From positions 16,217 through 80,216 of the forward strand of contig NZ_JADWOX010000024.1 of assembly GCF_016135805.1 (NCBI RefSeq): 64,000 nucleotides of DNA. The letters are read 5' to 3'. The position numbers and the translations under genes were made by a program. Numbering within the stretch: the first letter of the stretch is position 1; each line of letters opens with the position of its first letter. A model generated the notes under the pieces. The model saw only the letters and a list, made by a program, of their open reading frames with translations. It was not told the DNA's origin and ran no database searches. Source of the DNA: Caulobacter hibisci (GTDB lineage Bacteria; Pseudomonadota; Alphaproteobacteria; Caulobacterales; Caulobacteraceae). This document shows, one piece after another, positions 24,376 to 33,272 of this stretch.

Positions 24376-27018
24376 ATGACCAAGTCGGCGATGAATATCT
24401 ATTGTGCGAGCGCGAGCGCTCTTACGCTTTTGGTCTGCGCGGGGCAAGCCTTCGCGCAAATGACAACTTCAGACGAGTCCACGGTGATTGGTGAAATCAC
24501 CGTGACGGCTCGTAATAAGTCAGAGTCTCTGCAGGACGTGCCGATCACCATCAATGCGGTGTCGGCCGAGACGATCGAGCGTCGTAATATTTCCGACATC
24601 TCTCGAGTGGCCCAATCGACCTCGGGCCTGACGTTCGACCAGGGCCTGACGCCTAGCGATACGCGTCCTGCCATCCGTGGCGTGCAAGCCGTTCGGGGCC
24701 GTCCGAACGTCGCCATCCTGGTCGATGGCGTCGATACGTCTTCGGAAGCCTTCGCGACCGCCGGTGGCGGCGCTTTGGCCTCCCTGCGTTTCGTCGACGC
24801 CGAACGGATCGAAGTGGTGAAGGGCCCGCAAAGCGTGCTCTACGGCCGCTCGGCCTTCTCGGGTGCGATCAACTACATCTCCAAGCGTCCGAACCTCGAC
24901 GAGTTCGAGGCCAAGATCAGCCTCGAGGCCGGCGACTTCGGTCTCAAGGAAGGCAAGGTCTCGCTCACCGGTCCGCTGGTGAAGGACAAGCTGGCGCTCA
25001 GCCTGAACGCCGGCGCCTGGGAAACCGACGGCCAATACCTGAACAGCGTCAGCGGCGCCCGCGTCGGTGGCGGCGAGGCCAAGGGCGCGGCCCTCGGCCT
25101 GCTGATCAAGCCGACCGAAAACCTGACGGTCTTTGCCCGCGTGCAGCACTCGCACGAGGAATACGACCAGATGGCCCGGGCCTTCATCACTTCGGTGAAC
25201 CCGGCGACCGGCACGGCCAACACCGCCGATCTAGGCGTTTCGGCCCTCGACGGGACCAAGGCCGGCTATACGGTGAAGGGCAACCTCGCCAACGCCGCGG
25301 TCGTGCGTAACCAGAAGGTGGCCTACTCGCTGGATCCGCGTACGGGCAAGGACTTCACGGGGACCGTCACCGACGCGACCCGCGCCTCGTTCGAGATCAA
25401 CTACGAGAGCGACTGGGGCACCTTCACCTCGCTGACGGGCATCACCCGCGGCGAAACCACCCAGGTGCAGGACTTCGACAGCAGCGACTACAGCCTCACC
25501 AGCAACATCCTGTCGTCCTACGCCAGCGTCGCGCCGTTCTACGGCTCGCTCTACCAGTACCTGGGCTTCCTGCGCGCCTACGGCCTGAACTACTCGACCG
25601 TGGCTCCGACGGGCGGCCTGCCGGCCATCGGCTTCTCGGTCATGCTGGACGACGACTTCGACACCAAGCAGCAGAGCCAGACGCTGCGTTGGAGCAAGGA
25701 CTTCGGCAAGCTGCGGACCTCGCTGGAAGGCCTGTACTTCCACGAGCAGGCCAGCCAGATCAACAAGGACCAGTTCTGGATGCGGGCCGGTTCCGACCCG
25801 CGCCTGACCATCCTGACGGCTCTGTTCATGGGCGGCGGCGCCACGGCGACGGGCACCTTCCAGGCCCCGACGACCACGGCTAAGGCGACGGCGGACTATC
25901 CGCTGAAGATCTCGCGTGAAACGGACTCGCTGTCCTGGGCCGGTAGCGTCGAATACGACGTCACCGATGCTCTGACGGTGCGTTTCGACGGCCGCTACAT
26001 CGAGGAACGGATCGCCTATCACGGCAGCCCGTACCAGCCGATGTACTACCGCCTGTTCGGCGTTCAGCTGGTCTGTCTGGCCCAGCTGGGCTGCGCGGCC
26101 GGTCCCGCCGGCACCGCGGCTGCGCGCGCTGCTCAGCTCGCCAAGACCACCCAGATCGACAAGAAGACGGTCCAAGACCACGCCTTCACGCCGAACTTCG
26201 TGGCCAACTACAAGCTCTCGTCGCGCAACTCGGTCTATGCGTCGTACGGCGAAGGCTTCAAGCCGGGCGGCGTCGACACCACCGGCACCAGCGGCAGCGT
26301 CGACTCGACCTTCAAGCCGGAGAAGCTGCAAAGCTTCGAAATCGGTTCGAAGAACGTCCTGCTCGACGGTGATCTGGTGCTGAACGGCGCCATCTTCTTC
26401 AACCGCTACAAGAACCAGCAGATCGGCACCACCAAGGTGCTCGGCGGCACCTCGGTGCCGTCGGTCGAGAACGCCGGTGAAAGCGAAAGCAAGGGTTTCG
26501 ACCTGAGCAGCGACTGGCGGGCGACGAACTGGCTGACGCTGAGCGGCAACTACACTTACACCGACGCCGAGTTCACCGACTACAAGGTGCCGACGCCGGG
26601 CTATTTCGACCGCATCGAGTCCACCGCCGGCAACTACACCGGCAAGGCCGTGCCGCTGACGCCCAAGCACAGCCTGAACCTGTCGGCCCTGCTGACCGGC
26701 GACCTGCCGGTGGGCGCCGGCTGGACCTGGACGACCGAACTGAGCGGCCGTTACCAGTCCAAGCGCTACATGACCCAGAACAACCTGACCTGGCTGCCGA
26801 GCTACTTCGTCTCGGATCTGCGGGCCGGGGTGACCGACGGGTCGTGGAGCCTCGATCTGGCCGTGACCAACCTGCTTGACGACGACACGCCGAAGAACGC
26901 CATCGCGGCGACCGACTTCGGCTTCTTCGACCTCGTCAACAACATGCCGGTTCGGGCCTACGTGGTTTCTCTGCCCGAGAAGCGCGCCGCCTCGATCCGT
27001 ATCAGCAAGACCTTCTGA
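24376..27018 (+). CDS. TonB-dependent receptor
   Basis: 880-residue outer-membrane transporter. The ATG at 24376 follows GAGGGGAG. Signal peptide ending GQAFAQ (about residue 28), TonB-box region GEITVTARNKSESLQDVP, plug (AQSTSGLTFDQG; AIRGVQAVRG), barrel, C-terminal RISKTF. The first 250 bases use A/T-ending codons far more than neighbouring genes, and Arg is often CGT throughout, which may mean recent acquisition or high expression. Divergent from the TetR gene and followed by an MFS gene, it is likely the second uptake receptor of the catabolic locus. Confidence 0.92.
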   Translation: MTKSAMNIYCASASALTLLVCAGQAFAQMTTSDESTVIGEITVTARNKSESLQDVPITINAVSAETIERRNISDISRVAQSTSGLTFDQGLTPSDTRPAIRGVQAVRGRPNVAILVDGVDTSSEAFATAGGGALASLRFVDAERIEVVKGPQSVLYGRSAFSGAINYISKRPNLDEFEAKISLEAGDFGLKEGKVSLTGPLVKDKLALSLNAGAWETDGQYLNSVSGARVGGGEAKGAALGLLIKPTENLTVFARVQHSHEEYDQMARAFITSVNPATGTANTADLGVSALDGTKAGYTVKGNLANAAVVRNQKVAYSLDPRTGKDFTGTVTDATRASFEINYESDWGTFTSLTGITRGETTQVQDFDSSDYSLTSNILSSYASVAPFYGSLYQYLGFLRAYGLNYSTVAPTGGLPAIGFSVMLDDDFDTKQQSQTLRWSKDFGKLRTSLEGLYFHEQASQINKDQFWMRAGSDPRLTILTALFMGGGATATGTFQAPTTTAKATADYPLKISRETDSLSWAGSVEYDVTDALTVRFDGRYIEERIAYHGSPYQPMYYRLFGVQLVCLAQLGCAAGPAGTAAARAAQLAKTTQIDKKTVQDHAFTPNFVANYKLSSRNSVYASYGEGFKPGGVDTTGTSGSVDSTFKPEKLQSFEIGSKNVLLDGDLVLNGAIFFNRYKNQQIGTTKVLGGTSVPSVENAGESESKGFDLSSDWRATNWLTLSGNYTYTDAEFTDYKVPTPGYFDRIESTAGNYTGKAVPLTPKHSLNLSALLTGDLPVGAGWTWTTELSGRYQSKRYMTQNNLTWLPSYFVSDLRAGVTDGSWSLDLAVTNLLDDDTPKNAIAATDFGFFDLVNNMPVRAYVVSLPEKRAASIRISKTF

Positions 27019-27040
27019 TCTCGCTGATCGCGTGACTACC

Positions 27041-27074
27041 AAGGCCCGGCGCGCCTGCGCGCCGGGCCTTTTCC
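27041..27074 (+). terminator. rho-independent terminator after TBDR gene
   Basis: A 13-bp perfect stem, AAGGCCCGGCGCG / CGCGCCGGGCCTT, with a tiny loop and TTTTCC, 22 bp after the receptor stop. It reduces read-through into the MFS gene, which has its own ribosome-binding site 15 bp further on. Confidence 0.85.
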
Positions 27075-27104
27075 TTGCCCCCAAGCTTTCCTGGAGTTCC
27101 CCCG

Positions 27105-28418
27105 ATGGCGAAGGCCAAAGACCCCGAGCGCTTCGGCATAGTGGCGATCGAGCCTGGCGTGCGGGCCGGCAACATGTGGACCGCGCTCTACGCCTCTTTC
27201 GTCAATATCGGCCTGGCGACCACGGTGGCGATCATGACGCCCTACGTGCTGAGCGCCAATCTGGGCGTGCCGCTCGATCGCCAGGGCTCGGCCCTGGGCG
27301 TGCTGAACCTCGTCAACGAGATCGCGCTGCTGTTCGTGTTCGGGCTCGCCGGGGCCTTCGCCGACCGGTTCGGCCGCAGGGCGGTCTATGCGATCGGCTT
27401 TCTGGCTACGGCGCTCGGCTACGTGCTCTATCCGCTGGCGACCAATCTCTGGGAGCTGTCCCTCTTCAAGGTGGTCTACGCCGTCGGCATCGGGGCGACG
27501 ACGGGTATGCTGTCGACGATCCTGGCCGACTATGTGAAGGCGCGCGATCGCGGCAAGATCGTCGCCCTGTCGGGGATCCTCAACGGCCTGGGCGTGGTGA
27601 TGCTGGCCCTGGCCATCGGCAAGCTGCCCTCCATCTTCGTCGCCGACGGCATGAGCGAGAAGGCCGCCGGCCAGGCCGCCCTCGGCGTCGCGGCGGTGAT
27701 GTGCGTGATCTCGGCGGCGGTGATGTGGCTGGGCCTCAAGCCCGGCGTCGCCACGCGTACGGTCGAGCGGCCCAAGCTGTCGGCCCAGCTGGGCGTCGGC
27801 GTCGCGGCGGCCAAGGCCAATCCGCGCATCGTCCTGGCCTATGCCTCGGCCTTCGTGGCGCGCGGCGACCTGGCCATCGTCGGCGCCTACGCCATCGCCT
27901 GGGGCAAGAAGGCGGCGCTGGAGAACGGCGCTTCGCTGGCCGAAGCTCTCGACCAGGGGCGCATTCCGTTCATCGTCGCCCAGTCGGCGGCGCTGCTGTG
28001 GCCGGTGGTCATCGCTCTGATGATTGACAAGGCCCACCGCCTCACGGCCCTGGCCGCCTGCATGCTGCTGGGCGGCGTCGGCTATCTGGCGACGATGTTC
28101 ATCGACGACCCGCTGAGCAAGGCGGCCATGCCGCTGTTCGTGCTGCTGGGCGTGGGCCAGATCAGCGCCTTCATCGGCTCCCAGGCCCTGATCGGCAAGG
28201 AAGCGCCGGAAGAGGGCCGCGGCGCCGTCATCGGCTTCTTCAACCTGTGCGGCGCCTTCGGCATCCTGGTGCTCGGCACCCTGGGCGGCGTGCTGTTCGA
28301 CGTCGTCGGCCCGGCCTCGCCCTTCGTGCTGGTCGGCATCCTCAACGCCCTGGTCGGGATCGGCTGCGTGGTCCTGCGGGTGAAGGAGGCGAGGGCGCCG
28401 GCGGCCGAAGCGGCCTGA
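27105..28418 (+). CDS. MFS transporter
   Basis: 437-residue inner-membrane carrier with about 12 hydrophobic segments. The motif-A loop between TM2 and TM3 is visible (GAFADRFGRRAVYAIGFL). The ATG at 27105 has GGAG upstream. Position behind the TBDR suggests inner-membrane uptake of the same substrate, or export of an intermediate. No drug-efflux signature is evident, so uptake is favoured, but this is inference. The central loop around residues 190-230 is long, as usual between the two six-helix halves. Confidence 0.85.
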   Translation: MAKAKDPERFGIVAIEPGVRAGNMWTALYASFVNIGLATTVAIMTPYVLSANLGVPLDRQGSALGVLNLVNEIALLFVFGLAGAFADRFGRRAVYAIGFLATALGYVLYPLATNLWELSLFKVVYAVGIGATTGMLSTILADYVKARDRGKIVALSGILNGLGVVMLALAIGKLPSIFVADGMSEKAAGQAALGVAAVMCVISAAVMWLGLKPGVATRTVERPKLSAQLGVGVAAAKANPRIVLAYASAFVARGDLAIVGAYAIAWGKKAALENGASLAEALDQGRIPFIVAQSAALLWPVVIALMIDKAHRLTALAACMLLGGVGYLATMFIDDPLSKAAMPLFVLLGVGQISAFIGSQALIGKEAPEEGRGAVIGFFNLCGAFGILVLGTLGGVLFDVVGPASPFVLVGILNALVGIGCVVLRVKEARAPAAEAA

Positions 28419-28436
28419 GCCTGCTCCTGCGAGTGT

Positions 28437-28970
28437 TCAGCGCGCGGTGACGGCGGTCTCGACCGTCACCGCGTCGCCGACCGCGATCTCGCCGCCTTCG
28501 ACGACCCGGGCGGTCAGGCCGCCGCGGCCGCGCACGGCGTTATAGCCGCCGTCGCCGAGGATCTCGTTCATGCGGCTGCACGGGTGGCAGCCGCCGGTGG
28601 CCTCCAGCAGCACGCCTCCGACGCGGAAGCGCTTGTCGGCCAGGCCGAGCAGGTTGATCCCCTCGACCACCAGGTTGCGGCGCAGTTCGAACGGGGAGGC
28701 GGGCTCGGCCCGGCCCAGGAAGCCGGCGATGGCGGCCAGGTCCTCGGCCTGGATCAGGGTCACCTGGCGCGAGCCGCCGGGCCGACCGGCATAGTGGTCG
28801 CCCACCAGGCCCGCCTCTATCGTGATCCGGGCTCGTTCGGCGGCGACCAGCGGCGCGTGGCGGGCGGGCCTCAGGCCGATCCAGGCCAGGCGGCCGGGGC
28901 GCATCGGCCCGGCGATCAGCCGGCCCAGGGGGCTCTCGGGATTGACGCCCCGCTTGGCCCCCGCCGCCAT
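28437..28970 (-). CDS. MOSC domain protein
   Basis: 177-residue MOSC (molybdenum cofactor sulfurase C-terminal) domain protein of the stand-alone YiiM type. Conserved features: GLVGDHYAG, SRQVTLIQAEDLAAI, RRNLVVEGINL and the Cys-containing TGGCHPCSRMNEIL, where the cysteine may handle sulfur or bind molybdenum cofactor. The start overlaps the uvrD stop (TGATG), so the two are co-translated. Stand-alone MOSC proteins are linked to detoxification of N-hydroxylated bases, including helicase-neighbour contexts, but its role here is not shown. Confidence 0.88.
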   Translation of the reverse strand: MAAGAKRGVNPESPLGRLIAGPMRPGRLAWIGLRPARHAPLVAAERARITIEAGLVGDHYAGRPGGSRQVTLIQAEDLAAIAGFLGRAEPASPFELRRNLVVEGINLLGLADKRFRVGGVLLEATGGCHPCSRMNEILGDGGYNAVRGRGGLTARVVEGGEIAVGDAVTVETAVTAR

Positions 28971-31393
28971 CAGGCCTTCTCGACGAAGCTGTCGATGACC
29001 TTCTTCTCGCCGGCCTTGTCGAAATTGACGGTCAGCTTGTTGCCCTCGATCGAGGCCACCTGGCCGTAGCCGAACTTGACGTGGAACACCCGGTCGCCGC
29101 GGCTGTAGGCGCTGTTGGTCGGGGCCGAGACGGCCACCAGCCGGCCTTCGCCCTCGATCGGCTTGGACCGCGCCGCCGAGCCGCCGCCGCGCCAGGCCGC
29201 GTTGCCGCCGCTTCCGCCGCGATCGGCGAAGCCGCCGCGCGACTGCTGCACCCGGTCCTGGGCCCGCTTCCAGCCGGGGCTGTCGTAGCTGCCGCTCTGG
29301 AAGGCGCTGGTGCCCGGATCGTCCCAGCGCGACGAGACCGTCTGCTGCATGCCGGGACCGCCGCCGTAATAGCCCGTCTCCGAACCCGCATCGACGTGCT
29401 CCAGCGGCAGTTCGTCGACGAAGCGGGACGGCAGCTGCGAGGTCCAGCGGCCATAGACCTGACGGTTGGCCACGAAGCTGATGCGGGCCTCCTCGCGGGC
29501 GCGGGTGATGCCGACATAGGCCAGCCGCCGCTCTTCCTCGAGACCCTTCTCGCCCTTGTCGTCCATGCTGCGCTGGCTGGGGAACACGCCTTCTTCCCAG
29601 CCGGGCAGGAAGACCAGCGGGAACTCCAGCCCCTTGGCCGAGTGCAGGGTCATGATCCAGACGGCGTCGCCGGTGGCCTCGCGGTCGAGGTCCATGACCA
29701 GCGACACGTGCTCCAGATAGGCTTCCAGGCTGTCGAACTGGCCCATCGACTGGACCAGTTCCTTCAGGTTCTCCAGCCGGGTCTGGCTGGTCGGGCCCTT
29801 GTCGAGGCGCAGGGCGTCGGTGTAGCCGCTCTCCTCCAGCACCATCTCCAGCACGCGCTGGTGATGCAGGTTGCCGATCTGGGCGCGCCAGCGGTCGAGG
29901 TCGCGGATGAAGTTGCTCAGCGCCGTGCGCGTGCGGGCCGGCAGGTCGTCGCTGCCGATGATCACCCGCGCCGCCTCGACGGTGGAGATCCCCTCCAGGC
30001 GGGCGATCTGCAGCAGCTTTTGCACCGAAGTGTCGCCGATGCCGCGCTTGGGCGTGTTGACGATGCGCTCGAAGGCCAGGTCGTCGTCGGGCGACTGGAT
30101 CAGCCGCAGATAAGCGTGGGCGTCGCGGATCTCGGCCCGTTCGAAGAACCGCGGGCCACCGACCACCTTGTAGGGAATCTGCAGCATCACGAAACGCTCT
30201 TCGAAGGCGCGCATCTGGAAGGACGCCCGGACGAGAATGGCCATCTGGTTGTAGCGGCGGCCGGCCTTCTTGGCCCGCTCGATCTCGTCGGCGACCATCC
30301 GGCTCTCGGCCTCGCCGTCCCAGACGCCGCTGACCTTGACCTTCTCGCCGCCGGTCTCCTCGGTCCACAGGGTCTTGCCCAGGCGGCCCTTGTTGGCGGT
30401 GATCAGCGTCGAGGCGGCCGCCAGGATGTGCTCGGTCGAGCGGTAGTTGCGCTCCAGCCGCACCACCTTGGCGCCGGGGAAGTCGCGCTCGAAGCGCAGG
30501 ATGTTGTCGACCTCGGCCCCGCGCCAGCCATAGATCGACTGGTCGTCGTCACCCACGCAACAGACGTTCTGGCGGCCCTGGGCCAGCAGGCGCAGCCACA
30601 GGTACTGGGCGACGTTGGTGTCCTGGTACTCGTCGACCATCACGTACTGGAAGCGGCGCTGGAAGTCGGCCAGCACGTCGGGGTTGCTCGTGAAGATCGT
30701 GATGTTGTGCAGCAGCAGGTCGCCGAAGTCGCAGGCGTTCAGGATGCGCAGGCGCTCCTGGTACTGGCGATAGAGGGTGATGCCCTTGCCGTTGGCGAAC
30801 TCGCCGGCCTCGGACGGCGGCACCTTGTCGGGCGTCCAGCCGCGGTTCTTCCAGGCGTCGATCAGGCCCGACAGGATGCGCGGCGTCCAGCGCTTGGCGT
30901 CGATATTGGCCGCCTCGATCAGCTGCTTGAGCAGCCGCTCGTTATCGTCGGTGTCGATGATCGTATAGTTCGACTTCAGCCCCACCAGCTCGGCGTGGCG
31001 GCGCAGGATCTGGGCGGCCACCGAGTGGAAGGTGCCCAGCCAGCGCAGGCCCTCGGCCTCCGGGCCGATGATGTGGGTGATCCGCTCGCGCATCTCGCGC
31101 GCGGCCTTGTTGGTGAAGGTGACCGCCAGGATCTCCCACGGCTTGGCGCGGCCGGTGGTGAGGATGTGGGCCAGGCGCGTGGTCAGCACCCGGGTCTTGC
31201 CGGTGCCGGCCCCGGCCAGCACCAGGACCGGGCCCTCGGTGGTGACCACGGCTTCGTGCTGCTCGGTGTTGAGACCGTTCAGGTAGTCGGGCGCGGGTCC
31301 GCCGCCGCCGGGAGCCTGCGGTCGGGCCAGGTCGGAGATGCGCGGAGCGGGGAGGTCGCCGAAGCGGTCGGACGAGTCGAAGCCGGAAGACAT
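28970..31393 (-). CDS. uvrD: ATP-dependent 3'-5' DNA helicase UvrD/PcrA
   Basis: 807-residue superfamily 1A helicase for nucleotide-excision and mismatch repair. Motif Ia/I GAGTGKT (residues 61-67), VTFTNKAAREM, motif II DEYQDTN, motif III GDDDQSIYGWRGA, GTFHSVAAQILRRH, late motifs TLHSAKGLEF and YVGITRARE. A Gly/Arg/Ser-rich linker leads to a C-terminal Tudor-like RNA-polymerase-interaction segment (RVFHVKFGYGQVASIEGNKL). The ATG has no good ribosome-binding site; a TACATAT just upstream could be a -10 giving a leaderless message. Confidence 0.95.
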   Translation of the reverse strand: MSSGFDSSDRFGDLPAPRISDLARPQAPGGGGPAPDYLNGLNTEQHEAVVTTEGPVLVLAGAGTGKTRVLTTRLAHILTTGRAKPWEILAVTFTNKAAREMRERITHIIGPEAEGLRWLGTFHSVAAQILRRHAELVGLKSNYTIIDTDDNERLLKQLIEAANIDAKRWTPRILSGLIDAWKNRGWTPDKVPPSEAGEFANGKGITLYRQYQERLRILNACDFGDLLLHNITIFTSNPDVLADFQRRFQYVMVDEYQDTNVAQYLWLRLLAQGRQNVCCVGDDDQSIYGWRGAEVDNILRFERDFPGAKVVRLERNYRSTEHILAAASTLITANKGRLGKTLWTEETGGEKVKVSGVWDGEAESRMVADEIERAKKAGRRYNQMAILVRASFQMRAFEERFVMLQIPYKVVGGPRFFERAEIRDAHAYLRLIQSPDDDLAFERIVNTPKRGIGDTSVQKLLQIARLEGISTVEAARVIIGSDDLPARTRTALSNFIRDLDRWRAQIGNLHHQRVLEMVLEESGYTDALRLDKGPTSQTRLENLKELVQSMGQFDSLEAYLEHVSLVMDLDREATGDAVWIMTLHSAKGLEFPLVFLPGWEEGVFPSQRSMDDKGEKGLEEERRLAYVGITRAREEARISFVANRQVYGRWTSQLPSRFVDELPLEHVDAGSETGYYGGGPGMQQTVSSRWDDPGTSAFQSGSYDSPGWKRAQDRVQQSRGGFADRGGSGGNAAWRGGGSAARSKPIEGEGRLVAVSAPTNSAYSRGDRVFHVKFGYGQVASIEGNKLTVNFDKAGEKKVIDSFVEKA

Positions 31394-31503
31394 GGGAACA
31401 TATGTAGCACAAACTTCCTCCGGCTTAAGCCCCGGCCTCGCCGATCCGGAACCTCTCTTGCGACCCTCCCGTTGTTGGGCAGGGACGAAGCAGGAGCAGG
31501 AAA

Positions 31504-31710
31504 ATGGCGGAAGAAACCAAATCGGGCGGCGGCAACGGCGGCCTGGCCTTCATCGTCGGCGCGCTGGTGGTGGTCGTGGCGGTGCTGGGCTTCCTGATGT
31601 TCTCGGGCGGCCTCACCCAGAAGAAGTCGGTGGACGTCAACATCTCGGCCTCGGCGCCCAAGCTGCCCGACGCCCCGAAGGTTCCCGAAGCGCCCAAGGC
31701 CCCTGGCTGA
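31504..31710 (+). CDS. small single-pass membrane protein of unknown function
   Basis: 68 residues. A short polar Gly-rich N-terminus, one very hydrophobic helix (about residues 14-34, GALVVVVAVLGFLMF), then a periplasmic-side tail ending in a Pro/Lys/Ala repeat (PKLPDAPKVPEAPKAPG). The ATG follows AGGAGCAGGAAA. Pairs with the next small membrane-protein gene 31 bp downstream. No family recognised. Confidence 0.7.
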   Translation: MAEETKSGGGNGGLAFIVGALVVVVAVLGFLMFSGGLTQKKSVDVNISASAPKLPDAPKVPEAPKAPG

Positions 31711-31741
31711 GCCAGGCCGGGCTGAACAAGAGGAGGCGGGC

Positions 31742-31966
31742 ATGGCTCGCCATCATGAACATCATCATCACGAGGGCGCCTGGAGCAGCGCGGCGCTGCT
31801 GGGCGTCCTGCTGTTCGTCGCGCTGCTGATCTACGCGGTCTGGCGCTCGGGGCTGCTGGCCGTGCGGCCCGACATCGCCGAGCTGCGGCTGCCGAACCTG
31901 GCCCCGCCGACCCAGCCGGTTCCCAATCCCCAGCCGCTGCCGGCGCCTGTGCCGAGGCCGGGGTAG
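31742..31966 (+). CDS. small membrane protein with His-rich N-terminus and Pro-rich tail
   Basis: 74 residues. The N-terminus is MARHHEHHHHEG, seven residues of which are His or Glu next to His and which could bind metal. It is followed by one transmembrane helix (about residues 18-37) and a tail rich in Pro (PNPQPLPAPVPRPG). GAGG precedes the ATG. Domain plan (polar head, one helix, Pro-rich tail) matches the preceding small protein, so the two probably act together. Function unknown. Confidence 0.65.
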   Translation: MARHHEHHHHEGAWSSAALLGVLLFVALLIYAVWRSGLLAVRPDIAELRLPNLAPPTQPVPNPQPLPAPVPRPG

Positions 31967-31977
31967 GGGAGCGAAAG

Positions 31978-32111
31978 GGAACCTCCCCCTGTGGGGGAGG
32001 CGGCCGAAGGCCGGTGGGGGGACGGTTTCAGCTTCCGCCGCCTTGGCCGATCTCAGGCTAACTCCCCCCACCGATCGCTTCGCGATCACCTCCCCCACAG
32101 GGGGAGGTTCC
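31978..32111. repeat. inverted-repeat element, CCTCCCCCTGTGGGGGAGG family
   Basis: The left arm starts GGAACCTCCCCCTGTGGGGG and the right arm ends as its reverse complement CCCCACAGGGGGAGGTTCC. Both arms also carry GGCCGAAGGCC- or CGATCGCTTCGCGATC-type hairpins. It sits between convergent genes and may reduce read-through. Related elements are at 41753-41870 and 63810-63950. Confidence 0.8.
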
Positions 32112-32118
32112 TATGGCT

Positions 32119-32328
32119 TCAGGCCCCCGCCCGCTCCAGCGCATAGACCCGGCAGGCCGAGGCCAGCGGGCGTTCGCCGCGGCCGACGTCGATGCGCTGG
32201 ATCAGGGCGGCGATGCTGATGGCGTCCTGCTTGGCGATGCCGTCGAGCGCCGCCCAGAACTCGGGCTCCAGCGCCAGCGAGGTGGCGTGGCCGGCGAGGT
32301 TCACCGATCGCTTCTTCAGACTGCCCAT
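32119..32328 (-). CDS. ribbon-helix-helix domain protein
   Basis: 69 residues, matching the alphaproteobacterial RHH_4 family: LKKRSVNLAGHATSLALEPEFWAALDGIA is the beta-strand plus first helix, and ISIAALIQRIDVGRG the second. Such proteins are small predicted DNA-binding factors. Divergent from the coq4 gene with a 90-bp shared upstream region. No toxin partner is adjacent, so an antitoxin role is not supported. Confidence 0.8.
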   Translation of the reverse strand: MGSLKKRSVNLAGHATSLALEPEFWAALDGIAKQDAISIAALIQRIDVGRGERPLASACRVYALERAGA

Positions 32329-32417
32329 GAGCGGAGTCCCCGGAGATCGCCTGGTCGGCCCTTGAATAAAAATGACGACGTGTCATCTTTACAGGCGTCA
32401 CGCCGGGAGCATGCCTG

Positions 32418-33200
32418 ATGAGCGCCACCGCGCAAGCCCTTGACGCCGGTTCGGCGCGTCCGCCGCTCGGCGCCCGCGATGCGAGCTTTCGCCTGCAGCC
32501 TTTGCGGGCGTTTCGCGCCGTCCGCAGGTTGATCGCCGACAAGGAAGACACGGCCCAGGTGTTCGAGATCATGCGGGCCCTTTCGGGCCGCGCGATCCCC
32601 CGCGGCTATGCCCGCCTGCTGAAGACTCCGCAGGGCGGGGCGATCGCCTATCGCCGCGAGGAATTCGCCGACCGGCTGTCGGACGAGGCCTGGCTGGCGC
32701 GGTTTCAGCCGGGCACCGTGGGCGCCGCCTATCGCGACTTCATCGCCCCGCGCGGCCTGACCGCAGAGGGACTGGCCGAGGAGAGCCGCAAGGTCGCCGA
32801 CGCCGACATGGACGCGGCCCATCCGCTGCTCTGGTACGCCCGCCGCCTGCGCGACGTGCACGACGTCTGGCACGTGCTGACCGGTTACGGCACGGATGCG
32901 CTGGGCGAGGTCTGCGTGGTGGCCTTCTCCTACGCCCAGACCCGCAGCCTGGGCTTTGCCCTAATCGCCTTCGCCGGCGCCCAGGAGTTCCGCCGCCTGA
33001 AGGACGGCCAGCCCTACGGCAAGGCGGTGCGCCAGGCCTGGCGGGCCGGGCGCAGGGCCGCCTGGCTGCCCGAGGTCGACTATCCGGCCCTGTTGGCCAT
33101 GCCGCTGGACGAGGCGCGGCGGACCCTGCGGATCACCCCGCCGAGCGCCTATGACGCGATCCCGCAGACCCTGCGCGATCACTACCGGCGCGCGGCCTGA
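32418..33200 (+). CDS. ubiquinone biosynthesis protein Coq4 homologue
   Basis: 260 residues. The family-defining metal motif HDxxHx11E is intact: His148, Asp149, His152 and Glu164 (RDVHDVWHVLTGYGTDALGE). Coq4 acts in the late ring-modification steps of ubiquinone synthesis, with C1 decarboxylation/hydroxylation reported for the eukaryotic protein. Upstream sequence includes LPRGYARLL-like RGYARLLKTPQGG. The start at 32418 has GGGAGC before it. The gene stands alone; its transcription from the divergent promoter may be influenced by the RHH protein. Confidence 0.85.
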   Translation: MSATAQALDAGSARPPLGARDASFRLQPLRAFRAVRRLIADKEDTAQVFEIMRALSGRAIPRGYARLLKTPQGGAIAYRREEFADRLSDEAWLARFQPGTVGAAYRDFIAPRGLTAEGLAEESRKVADADMDAAHPLLWYARRLRDVHDVWHVLTGYGTDALGEVCVVAFSYAQTRSLGFALIAFAGAQEFRRLKDGQPYGKAVRQAWRAGRRAAWLPEVDYPALLAMPLDEARRTLRITPPSAYDAIPQTLRDHYRRAA

Positions 33201-33272
33201 ACCTGCGCAATTTCGCTTGTACCGCTTAAGCGCGCGGCGTTAGCCTTCCTGCAATCAAAACGGGAGGTTCAG

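Noticed and set aside
28437..30368. 643-residue fusion ending in the MOSC domain
   Set aside because: The N-terminal part is a shadow of uvrD. The MOSC protein begins at ATG 28970, overlapping the uvrD stop.
32119..33200. Toxin-antitoxin pair made of the ribbon-helix-helix protein and its neighbour
   Set aside because: The divergent neighbour is a Coq4 homologue with an intact metal motif, not a toxin, and the RHH protein matches the chromosomal RHH_4 family.
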